Assembly (NCBI RefSeq): GCF_023228165.1
Contig: NZ_JALOBS010000008.1
Coordinates: 1-64,000 of the forward strand
Reading direction: 5' to 3'
DNA from: Methylomonas sp.
GTDB taxonomy: Bacteria; Pseudomonadota; Gammaproteobacteria; Methylococcales; Methylomonadaceae
DNA: 64,000 nucleotides
Numbering within the stretch: the stretch's first letter is position 1; each line of letters starts with the position of its first letter. Positions 56,375 through 64,000 of this stretch are shown one piece after another. Position numbers and translations under genes: made by a program. Under the pieces are notes generated by a model, which was not told the origin of the DNA, did not search any database, and worked only from the letters and a program-made list of their open reading frames with translations.

Positions 56375-57553
56375 GGTTATACCCCGCTAAGGTTGAATTA
56401 GAAACTATTAATAACCTTATATCAATTCGCGTGCCAACATTTTTGCTCAGCATTTTTTATAAGTTATTGTTTATATTAGACCTTGATCGACCATTGCCGA
56501 ATGATCACCGTCTTAATCATGAAACATTGAAACAGATGCAACAAATATAAGACATCAGTGAAACAAGCAGCTCTTGACAACTGCCGGCCGCGTTGAAAAT
56601 ATCGGCCAGGTTACAATCCAGCTAAGCCCGGCCCCGAGCGTATTGCCGCCGACGTAGAATTGACTCCGTTTGCAGGCACCTGAAAGTAGCCTGCGTTATT
56701 AGCAAATCTGACGTACGGCCGGACTTGAAGAAAGATGGCGCCCGCTGCTGCAATAAGCTTCAGGCGTAGTTAACGTGGCGGTCGGAATCCCCAACGTTTG
56801 GGATCGATCCGGCGGCGGGTTCAAATTCAACTCGTCGTTAGTGCCTCTGTATGATCGGAAAATCAAACGAATGGAAGCCGGCTGACCTTGGCGGACCGGA
56901 AACGATGAATTAATCAACCGGTATTTGGTTCAACGCCAGAATGTCGGGCTGCCGGCGACTGCCCACCGCTGGTTACAGCAATGGATCGTGCCGCAAGCGA
57001 TCATGACCGTTGCAGCCTTCAAGGCCGCAAACACCGCCCATAGCAGCGTTGCGCCGCTAAATCCCGTATGGTATGGATATCCGATCCGGATCGCGAGGAT
57101 CGTGTAAGGCTTGGGCGATGGCTTTGATAAATCCAATCTTCGATCCACTGTTGTAACAGAATAAAACCGCCATCCGAACAGACGGCATCGGCTGATGCCG
57201 GGTCATATTTTTGCTGAAATATCCCGGCTAATCATAGTATTGGGAAGCCTGCCGGTATTGCAGGCATGTTAACCGGCAATGCAAAAAAAACCTCGAACCT
57301 TCAGCGTTCTGGGATAGAATCAACTCTCCTCCAATCGAAAACAGCGTTCAGGCCAGTGTAATAGCGCATTCAGATCAAGTAACGGTTTTTATTTTTAGAT
57401 AACACGCCGGTGATTTGCCCCTGCCCGATTGTGGTTGTTGGGTGCTTGTTTCGAATGCGGGATATCTCCGCCATCCTTAACCATCCTGCCACAACCACGT
57501 CTCGATACGCATTTGCCACGCTCACCGTGTGTTACCGGTATATCGAGGACATC
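56375..57553. other. 1.2-kb region without a supported gene
   Basis: Several short frames occur (56699-56917 minus, 56925-57107 plus) but start with poor codons, lack ribosome sites and resemble no family. Small hairpins are present: GGCATC/GATGCC (57184-57199) and GCCTGC/GCAGGC (57247-57265). The region may be decayed coding sequence; nothing definite was recognised. It probably contains promoters for the flanking divergent genes. Confidence 0.5.
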
Positions 57554-57919
57554 ATGTTATTACCCGATCAAATAGAGCATTATCGCGCACTGATGCAGCA
57601 GCAATTGGATGAAGCAATAACCGCGTTGGAACTAGCCGACCAGACAAATTCCGGTACCGTGCAACTCGATCAAAGCCGTGTCGGCAGATTGTCCAGAATG
57701 GACGCCATGCAGCAGCAAGCCATGAGTCAGTCTTTAAGAGAGCGACTGCTGCGCAACCGCCGACGGCTCGAGGCAGCGCTGGAGAGGGTTCGTAATGGCA
57801 GTTTCGGTTTATGCTGCCGCTGCGAGGACGAACTGGAAGCGGTTCGCTTGGAAACCGAGCCGGCCGCGCCGTTTTGTGCCGATTGCCAGGATGAAATCGA
57901 AAACAAGCGGCCACGCTAA
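57554..57919 (+). CDS. DksA/TraR-type zinc-finger protein
   Basis: A 121-residue protein: N-terminal coiled coil (DQIEHYRALMQQQLDEAITA) and C-terminal four-Cys zinc finger C87-x2-C90...C108-x2-C111 (GLCCRCEDEL, PFCADC). This matches the short DksA/TraR-like proteins that bind the RNA polymerase secondary channel. The ATG at 57554 has GAGGA five bases before it; a longer frame from 57410 has no support. It precedes the GGDEF gene by 20 bases. Confidence 0.82.
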   Translation: MLLPDQIEHYRALMQQQLDEAITALELADQTNSGTVQLDQSRVGRLSRMDAMQQQAMSQSLRERLLRNRRRLEAALERVRNGSFGLCCRCEDELEAVRLETEPAAPFCADCQDEIENKRPR

Positions 57920-57939
57920 CTTCTGTAAGGAATTATCGA

Positions 57940-59625
57940 ATGATAACGGACTTCAGCGCGCATTGGTTCCAGCAGGTATTGGATCACCTTGGGCAAGGTA
58001 TGGCAATACTGGACACGGAAGGATGCTTGGTCTGGTGCAATCGTGCCTATGCACAAATCACCGGTTTTTGTCGGCAAGCGCATATCGGCCAGGCACCGCC
58101 GCACATAGTTGATCATGCCAGGTTGTTGTGCCGGGCCAAATTTCAACTGGAGGTGTCCGGCAATTGGCAGGGCGAGGCGATTGGCATTACTGAAAAAGGC
58201 CAGCCACTAGCTTTGCTGGTCAGTTTAAGCCACATCCCGAACCCTCAAGGCGGGCGGAACTGGTTGTTGGAGCATTTCTTTGAAATCGATAGTTATCTCG
58301 GCTATATCAAGCAGCTGGAATCGCAAGCCTTGCACGATCCGCTCAGCGGCTTACCCAATCGTAGCTACTTCCGCTCGGAAATCAATGGCGCGTTTCAAGT
58401 GCACCAGCAATCGCAGCGCACTGTCGCCGTGATGTTTATCGACCTGGATGGCTTTAAACTGATCAATGACCGGACGGGCCACGAAAGCGGCGATTACGTG
58501 CTCATGATCGTCGCTCAACGTTTACGGCATAGCGCCAAACAGCACCACGGTTTTGTCGCCCGCATGGGCGGTGATGAATTTGCCTTGCTATTGATGGATA
58601 CGGACGCCGACCAGGCCCAGAATGTGGCGGCAGCCGTGCTGACTGACATCGAGCAACCGATAACCGTGGGCAAGCGTATGTTCCGCGTATCGGCCAGTAT
58701 CGGCATTTACCACGATCAATATGCCCATACCCATGCCAGCGAGTTGTTAAGGCGCGCCGATCAGACTATGTATCAAATCAAAAAACAGGGTGGACACGGC
58801 TATAAGCTGCAAAGCGGCGCAATGGTGCAACACGAGCGTAAGCCACCGACGGAGGCTTGGCGAACTGAAATTGACAATGCGTTAAGCAACCATGAGTTCA
58901 GTGCCTTTGCTCAACCCATCGTCGATATACAGACCGGTAGGGTGACGGCCATTGAAACGCGCGTTCGTTGGCAGGCGCAGCGCGGCTTACTGACCGCAAA
59001 AGAAGTGTTGAATCATGTCTCGCAAGCAAACCGGGAAGAAACCCTGGATTTTCTGATGCTGGAGCAAGCGCTGGCGATTCTTACCCAACTCAAACAATGT
59101 GCTAGCCGTCTGCCGGCGCTACGCATTGCGGTCAATTTATCCGCGGCAACCTGTCTGAATCAGGATTTCTTACAGCGACTATGCCTGTATGTCGATTCCC
59201 GGCAACTACCCTGCAAACGGTTTCGTTTCGACATTCCGGAAAAAGCCTTCGTACTGTACCCCGCGCAGATGGCGGAGCTCGTGGTAGGGCTGGTTGAAAA
59301 AGGCTTTGAAGTTGCTGCTGACCACATTACCTGCGCCGATGTCGTCAACACGGTACTGGCGGAGATACCCATTACCATTATCAAGCTGGACGAATTTTTG
59401 GTCAGCGGCTTACCCGACAGCGCCGACGCCATGTTTACCGCTACAGCGATCATCGCCGCCGCCAAACGCCATGGCTTTGCCGTCGGCGCCGAAGGTGTTG
59501 GATGGATGAAGCAATTGGAGTGGCTGCGTAATGCCGGTTGCCGGGAATGTCAGGGCGAATTGATCGGCAGCCCGAAACCGCCGGATGAGGCCCTGACAGC
59601 GATTAAAACAGGCCGCTATTGGTAA
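57940..59625 (+). CDS. PAS-GGDEF-EAL protein with decayed EAL domain
   Basis: A 561-residue soluble signalling protein. An N-terminal PAS domain (QGMAILDTEGCLVWCNRAYAQ, residues 10-130) is followed by a GGDEF diguanylate cyclase with an intact active site, GGDEF at 210-214, and a C-terminal EAL-like domain. In the latter the EAL triad is IET (TAIETRVRW), the DDFGTGYSSL region reads DHITCADVVN and EGVE reads EGVG, so phosphodiesterase activity is very unlikely. It may bind c-di-GMP or be structural. AAGGA precedes the ATG. It is probably cotranscribed with the DksA-like gene. Confidence 0.9.
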   Translation: MITDFSAHWFQQVLDHLGQGMAILDTEGCLVWCNRAYAQITGFCRQAHIGQAPPHIVDHARLLCRAKFQLEVSGNWQGEAIGITEKGQPLALLVSLSHIPNPQGGRNWLLEHFFEIDSYLGYIKQLESQALHDPLSGLPNRSYFRSEINGAFQVHQQSQRTVAVMFIDLDGFKLINDRTGHESGDYVLMIVAQRLRHSAKQHHGFVARMGGDEFALLLMDTDADQAQNVAAAVLTDIEQPITVGKRMFRVSASIGIYHDQYAHTHASELLRRADQTMYQIKKQGGHGYKLQSGAMVQHERKPPTEAWRTEIDNALSNHEFSAFAQPIVDIQTGRVTAIETRVRWQAQRGLLTAKEVLNHVSQANREETLDFLMLEQALAILTQLKQCASRLPALRIAVNLSAATCLNQDFLQRLCLYVDSRQLPCKRFRFDIPEKAFVLYPAQMAELVVGLVEKGFEVAADHITCADVVNTVLAEIPITIIKLDEFLVSGLPDSADAMFTATAIIAAAKRHGFAVGAEGVGWMKQLEWLRNAGCRECQGELIGSPKPPDEALTAIKTGRYW

Positions 59626-59696
59626 CTGCATCTCGCTATTGCCCTTGGTTTAGTCTGCCGACAGCTGCAAGTGGCTTGTCAGAAACGTATAGAGCG

Positions 59697-59721
59697 ATAT
59701 AATGACCAATACTTATTATAT
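59697..59721. promoter_or_regulatory. Palindromic operator candidate upstream of marR
   Basis: ATATAAT (59697-59703) and ATTATAT (59715-59721) form a perfect 7-bp inverted repeat with an 11-base spacer, 23 bases before the marR start. It overlaps -10-like sequences, as autoregulated MarR operators do. Confidence 0.5.
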
Positions 59722-59744
59722 GATTTCTAGCTTAATTCGGCCTC

Positions 59745-60167
59745 ATGCACTCTAAATTTGGTTTTCTCAGTTACGAAATTAGCCACATCATCCGCCAGCG
59801 TTTCAATAAGGAGGCCGAACATATTGGCTTCACCCATTCGCAATGGCGGGCGCTGGTGCACTTATCCGAAAACGAAAACTGCCGCCAAGTCGATCTGGCC
59901 GAAATTTTGGAGATCAAGCCGATCACGCTAGCCAGGCAAATCGATTTACTCGAAGAATCCGGCCTAGTGCGGCGTAACAAGGATGTCGATGACCGACGCG
60001 CCTACCGACTGGAAATCACCGATAAGGCACGACTTATCATGCTGGAACTCTGGACGATTGCCGACGCAGTAGAAGCCGAGGTTTTGGCGGCTTTGAGTCC
60101 AGAGGAACGCCGCATGATGACTTCATTGTTAGAGCGGGTAAAGACCCACCTTTGCGGCGGCGAATAA
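59745..60167 (+). CDS. MarR-family transcriptional regulator
   Basis: A 140-residue winged-helix regulator: GFTHSQWRALVHLSENENC and DLAEILEIKPITLARQIDLLEESGLVRR form the HTH, and the DDRRAYRLEITDKA wing is intact (segments given in part). It likely represses itself and perhaps the HpnN-like gene 134 bases downstream. The palindrome at 59697-59721 fits an operator. Confidence 0.87.
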   Translation: MHSKFGFLSYEISHIIRQRFNKEAEHIGFTHSQWRALVHLSENENCRQVDLAEILEIKPITLARQIDLLEESGLVRRNKDVDDRRAYRLEITDKARLIMLELWTIADAVEAEVLAALSPEERRMMTSLLERVKTHLCGGE

Positions 60168-60301
60168 GGCTTGATTTACTATCCGATCATAGTCGTTACA
60201 CCGCCCTATCGCCTGAATGAAAGGTTAATGGCCAATAGTACGCTCACCCCCGACCGTAGCCGAAGCGGGTTATCACTGCCGGCCCTTTTTAAAATCAGCC
60301 G

Positions 60302-62887
60302 ATGATTGATCACGCACTAAGCCGTTTTAGCCGGTTAATCCTACGTTACCCTTGGCAAGTATTGCTGCTGTTCTTGATACTCTGTGCCCTTAGCATCGGT
60401 TATACCAGCCGCCATCTGGGGATACAAAACAATACGGCTCAGTTATTGGATCAGGATTTACCGTTTCAAAAGGTACGCTTGGAATTGGAGCGGGCTTTTC
60501 CACAAGATGCCTCGACCCTGATTGTGGTGGTGGAGTCGGAAACGCCGGAACAAACCGCGCTGGCTGCCGATGTGATTAATCGCCGCTTGGCGGCGGAATC
60601 AAGTTTATTCGAATCGACTTACATTGCCGGCGACGATGCGTTTTTCCGCCGACAAGGTTTTTTGTACCTGGACACGGAACAGCTTGAAGCATTGTCCGGT
60701 AAACTGATCGAAGCCCAACCCTTCATAGGCTATTTATCCCAACATTTTCATTTTGCCGGCTTGGTCGATATCGTTGTGCACGCGCTGGAGAATCGGGAAA
60801 CTGATTCGGCTGCAACGCTGGATACGCTATTGGCTGCCATCGACCAAACCGTGGTCGCGGCCAACCAGGGTCGGTCTCATCTTTTGTCCTGGCAACAATT
60901 GCTGACAGGCACAGGACAAACTCAGAACCGCACGCGTCGTCTGGTAATTGCCAAACCGTACCTAGATTTTGACCAATTGATGCCGGCGGAACAACCTATG
61001 CGCTATTTGCGGGAGTTGGTAGCGGAAATGTCGGCACTGCATCCAGGCGTGAAAATGGCCATCACCGGCGAAGTCGCATTGGAGCACGAGGAAATGGAAA
61101 CGGTGAATCACGATATGTTGATCTCCGGAATCATCTCCTTTGTGTTGGTATGCGGGGCGCTATGGCTGGGGCTGCGGTCGGCTCGCTTATTGCTGGCAAC
61201 ACTGATAGTACTGATCATCGGCTTGTTGTTGACGGCCGGTTTCGCTGCCGTGGCCATCGGCCACCTCAATCTGATTTCGGTGGCATTTGCGGTGTTGTAT
61301 ATCGGCTTGGGCGTGGACTTTGCCACGCACCTTTGCTTGCATTACCAAGAATGCCGAAGTCAAAACATGACTGCCGACGACGCGATCATTGACAGCATGA
61401 CAGCGGTCGGACCGTCGCTACTGCAGTGCGCGCTAACCACTGCCATCGGCTTTTTTGCTTTTATCCCGACCGACTTCAAAGGTGTCGCCGAATTAGGCAT
61501 TATTTCCGGGGCAGGCATGTTTATCGGCCTAGCCGTTTCGCTCAGCTTGCTGCCGGCCTTGTTGAAAATATTATCGTCACGGGCCCGGCCCGTCCGACAC
61601 TCGGCAGGGTTGCCGCCACGCTTTTACAGCTTCCCTTTTCGGCGTGCCCTCGCCATTCGCATCGCAGCCGTATCATTAGCCTTTATTGCCACATTGAGTC
61701 TTGGGGGCGTTAGCTTTGACTCCGCATCGATCAACCTGCGCGACCCCCATTCACCATCGGTCATCGCCTTTAAGCGCTTGTTAGAAAACCAAGCCGAATC
61801 GCCTTTTGCTATTTCGGCACTGGCCGATAATCTGGATCAGGCTAATCGTCTGGCTGAACGGTTTGCGGCGCTGCCTAGCGTGCATCAGGCTATCACCTTC
61901 AGCGATTTGCTGCCGATGGACCAAGCGCGGAAGCTGGAAATTATCGACAACTTAAACCTAATGATGCCGACGCAACTCAGCCACTTTGCGGACGTTCATC
62001 AAGCCTCCGATGTACGTGCCGCCTTGTTGACATTACAGCGCGCGCTGCAAAAGTCCGCTACCAATGCAGCAGCACCTCTGTCGGAATCGCGAATCAACGC
62101 GTTGCATACTCATATTGCTGAATTTATACAGAGGGCGGACAGCGCCCCGCGGCCCGATGCGGTGTATAAGAATCTGGAAGATCGTTTGCTGACACTGTTG
62201 CCGCATACCTTATCACTGCTACGCGATAGTTTTGCGGCGAGTCCGGTCACTTTAGACGGCATACCCGACAGTCTTCGTCGACACTGGGTCAGCGGCGAGG
62301 GGAAATATCGCGTATTGGTCACGCCTGCCGAAGATCTGAATCATCGCGAGCACCTGCAACAATTCGTCAATCAAGTCATGGATACACATGCATCGGTGTT
62401 TGGGTTGCCGATTGGCGACGTTACCTCGGGGCAGGCAGTAGTCGATGCGTTCATTCAGGCGTTTTCAAGCGCGCTGATTCTGATTGTGCTGCTGCTGCTA
62501 TTGATGACGCGTAGCGTAAAATCGACATTACTGGTGGTGGCACCTTTATTGTTGGCCGCACTTTTGACCGGAGCTTGTAATGTATGGCTAAACAACCCGT
62601 TCAATTTCGCCAACATCATTGTGCTGCCGTTACTACTCGGCATGGGGGTGGACAGCGGCATTCACATTGTCCAACGCTTGCGGCATCGGCCGAACGACAT
62701 CGATAATTTACTGCATTCAAGTTCGGCACGCGGGGTGTTTTTCAGTGCCTTGACCACCCTATGCAGCTTTACCAGCCTTGCCTTCAACAACCATCAAGGT
62801 ACAGCCAGCATGGGTTTGCTGTTGTCTATCGGCATAGTGCTAACCATTATTTGCAGCCAGTGTTGCCGGCAATGCGAACAAGGTTGA
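60302..62887 (+). CDS. hpnN: HpnN-like hopanoid-associated RND/MMPL transporter with shifted C-terminus
   Basis: An 861-residue inner-membrane protein with two sets of helices (residues about 15-35, 275-425, 448-470, 720-855) and periplasmic loops, of the MMPL type. It resembles HpnN, which moves hopanoids to the outer membrane. The last residues in frame read ICSQCCRQCEQG, which is not family-like. From base 62860 the +2 frame reads VLPAMRTRLKN and ends at 62895, restoring the expected VLPA end. A single missing base between 62857 and 62860 explains this: a real frameshift or a sequencing error. It lies far from the hopanoid locus at 911-9436. Confidence 0.8.
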   Translation: MIDHALSRFSRLILRYPWQVLLLFLILCALSIGYTSRHLGIQNNTAQLLDQDLPFQKVRLELERAFPQDASTLIVVVESETPEQTALAADVINRRLAAESSLFESTYIAGDDAFFRRQGFLYLDTEQLEALSGKLIEAQPFIGYLSQHFHFAGLVDIVVHALENRETDSAATLDTLLAAIDQTVVAANQGRSHLLSWQQLLTGTGQTQNRTRRLVIAKPYLDFDQLMPAEQPMRYLRELVAEMSALHPGVKMAITGEVALEHEEMETVNHDMLISGIISFVLVCGALWLGLRSARLLLATLIVLIIGLLLTAGFAAVAIGHLNLISVAFAVLYIGLGVDFATHLCLHYQECRSQNMTADDAIIDSMTAVGPSLLQCALTTAIGFFAFIPTDFKGVAELGIISGAGMFIGLAVSLSLLPALLKILSSRARPVRHSAGLPPRFYSFPFRRALAIRIAAVSLAFIATLSLGGVSFDSASINLRDPHSPSVIAFKRLLENQAESPFAISALADNLDQANRLAERFAALPSVHQAITFSDLLPMDQARKLEIIDNLNLMMPTQLSHFADVHQASDVRAALLTLQRALQKSATNAAAPLSESRINALHTHIAEFIQRADSAPRPDAVYKNLEDRLLTLLPHTLSLLRDSFAASPVTLDGIPDSLRRHWVSGEGKYRVLVTPAEDLNHREHLQQFVNQVMDTHASVFGLPIGDVTSGQAVVDAFIQAFSSALILIVLLLLLMTRSVKSTLLVVAPLLLAALLTGACNVWLNNPFNFANIIVLPLLLGMGVDSGIHIVQRLRHRPNDIDNLLHSSSARGVFFSALTTLCSFTSLAFNNHQGTASMGLLLSIGIVLTIICSQCCRQCEQG

Positions 62888-63012
62888 AGAATTAAGCCTT
62901 CGCGCCGGACCACACAGAATGGGTGTGACAAGATTACAATATTAGAGATATAATCCCTTATGCTTATAGTATTGATAATTCGCCTTATCACCTGCCAAGC
63001 GCTTCGTTAAAT

Positions 63013-63480
63013 ATGCCGAAAAAACCGCCAAGAGTTGGCGAAAAATCTGCTCGTGAATTATTGAGTCGTATCGGCAGACAGTTTGCGCTGTTATTCATAG
63101 TCATTGTTTTGTTTGACCACCTCATTGAATGGCTGGTTGAAGGTTTCCATCTCATCCTCGAACTGCTGCACCTGCTGATCGAGGTCATGGAACATCTGGC
63201 CGAAGAGTTACTGGAGCACCTGTTACACACTAGCCACCATCAAAGCGAAACCATCATTTTCAATACCGTGATGCTGCTGGCCGTGTTTGGGATATTTCAC
63301 TTGTTCCAACGCTGGCCGGAGCTATCGCTCAGCTGGCGGACACGTGCGCAGACAGGCTGGCAAAATTATAAGATGCAAAAAGTAGGCGCATGGCAACGCT
63401 TGCCGCGCCGACACAAACTTATCGTGACGGGGGCTTACGCAACCGGTGTAATTTTAATACTGTTTTTACTGACACTGTGA
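63013..63480 (+). CDS. Membrane protein with Leu/His/Glu-rich amphipathic helix
   Basis: A 155-residue protein of unknown family. A membrane helix (residues 23-45) leads into a regular Leu/His/Glu-rich segment (LLHLLIEVMEHLAEELLEHL) ending in HTSHHQSE; a second helix (VMLLAVFGIFHLF) and a third at the C-terminus (AYATGVILILFLLTL) follow. It lies just before a SulP transporter on the same strand, 151 bases away. No function can be assigned. Confidence 0.65.
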   Translation: MPKKPPRVGEKSARELLSRIGRQFALLFIVIVLFDHLIEWLVEGFHLILELLHLLIEVMEHLAEELLEHLLHTSHHQSETIIFNTVMLLAVFGIFHLFQRWPELSLSWRTRAQTGWQNYKMQKVGAWQRLPRRHKLIVTGAYATGVILILFLLTL

Positions 63481-63631
63481 TAAAGGTTTGACGAATTTTT
63501 AACCACTTAAATTTGAGTACATATGTTTAACAGACTCAGCCCACCTTAACCTAGCCATCAACGAATACCTTTTACCTCAGCTCCTGCCTTGGCTATGCCT
63601 GTCATAGCCTTTTTTTGCAATTAGGATACAC

Positions 63632-64000
63632 ATGCTCTTTTTATCGAAAAAATACGACTGGCTCGGTAACATCCGGGGGGATGTACTGGCCGGCGTCGTC
63701 GTCGCCTTAGCGCTCATCCCGGAAGCTATCGCTTTTTCCATCATCGCAGGCGTCGACCCCAAAGTCGGGTTGTACGCTTCATTCTGCATTGCGGTGATTA
63801 CCGCATTTGTCGGTGGCCGGCCCGGCATGATCTCGGCGGCCACCGGCGCAATGGCCTTACTGATGGTAACGCTGGTCAAGGATCACGGCTTGCAATATCT
63901 GCTGGCCGCGACCTTGTTGACCGGCGTCTTCCAAATCATCGCCGGTTATTTGAAGCTCGGCAGTTTGATGAGCTTCGTGTCGCGTTCAGTGGTGACGGGT
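63632..64000 (+). CDS. SulP-family anion transporter (partial)
   Basis: The first 123 codons of a gene cut by the window edge. The N-terminal [21 protein letters not shown] and [19 protein letters not shown] are SulP signatures. SulP proteins move sulfate or bicarbonate; which anion is carried cannot be told. AGGA precedes the ATG at 63632. Confidence 0.88.
   Translation, partial: MLFLSKKYDWLGNIRGDVLAGVVVALALIPEAIAFSIIAGVDPKVGLYASFCIAVITAFVGGRPGMISAATGAMALLMVTLVKDHGLQYLLAATLLTGVFQIIAGYLKLGSLMSFVSRSVVTG

Noticed and set aside
56699..57107. Two small frames (72 and 60 codons) in the 1.2-kb gap
   Set aside because: Weak start codons, no ribosome sites, no recognisable homology by eye.

Overview
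The window reads as chromosomal DNA of a gammaproteobacterial methanotroph of the Methylomonas/Methylococcales kind. This is inferred from gene content and not from a marker gene: a hopanoid locus with one squalene synthase and an HpnO-type aminotransferase, CopC/CopD copper proteins, the acpP-fabF-pabC-mltG-tmk-holB-pilZ-tatD and fmt-rsmB-ntrY-ntrX blocks typical of Gammaproteobacteria, and moderate GC content. No CRISPR array, insertion sequence, prophage or rRNA operon was seen.

Layout. 1-227: 3' end of a dxs gene whose body lies outside the window. 306-821: apt. 911-11445: hopanoid and outer-membrane lipid locus. It has a minus-strand arm (hpnH, hpnM/mlaC-like, mlaA/vacJ) and a divergent plus-strand arm (squalene synthase, shc, hpnG, hpnO), then copC and copD. 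11448-13310: a complete dxs whose last 225 bases match the left-edge copy except at two substitutions and the stop codon, so dxs sequence flanks the whole hopanoid locus as a direct repeat. 13314-21604: gloB, rlmG and the fatty-acid/replication block read on the minus strand. 21777-28447: four-gene minus-strand efflux operon (outer membrane factor, adaptor, RND pump, hot-dog-like protein). 28655-29448: a small membrane protein, tRNA-Gly and tRNA-Cys. 29901-34701: a VTT membrane protein, a nuclease-fold protein and two secreted phosphatase-like proteins with His-rich segments. 34792-34935: a strongly structured RNA-like element with a terminator. 35098-42777: def-fmt-rsmB-DUF4390-ntrY-ntrX and rplM-rpsI. 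42864-47079: small genes, a second nuclease-fold protein, a lipoprotein and a fatty acid desaturase. 47728-51416: a cytochrome bd operon (cydP, cydA, an accessory gene, cydB, and a 47-residue cydX). 51455-56374: a metal/sulfur group (HMA-TauE-like fusion, multicopper oxidase, PsiE, TauE/SafE permease, persulfide dioxygenase). 57554-64000: DksA/TraR-type protein, a GGDEF protein with a decayed EAL domain, MarR regulator, HpnN-like RND protein with a shifted C-terminus, a small membrane protein and the start of a SulP transporter.

How it fits together: Dxs feeds the MEP pathway, squalene synthase joins two farnesyl diphosphates, Shc cyclises squalene, HpnH adds adenosine, HpnG removes adenine, and HpnO makes the aminated side chain. 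HpnN (far right) and the MlaA/HpnM pair probably act in lipid or hopanoid trafficking to or from the outer membrane. The least explained elements are the pseudoknot-like RNA upstream of phoX, an orphan terminator with two hairpins beside tatD, the hot-dog gene in the efflux operon and the accessory gene inside the cyd operon.
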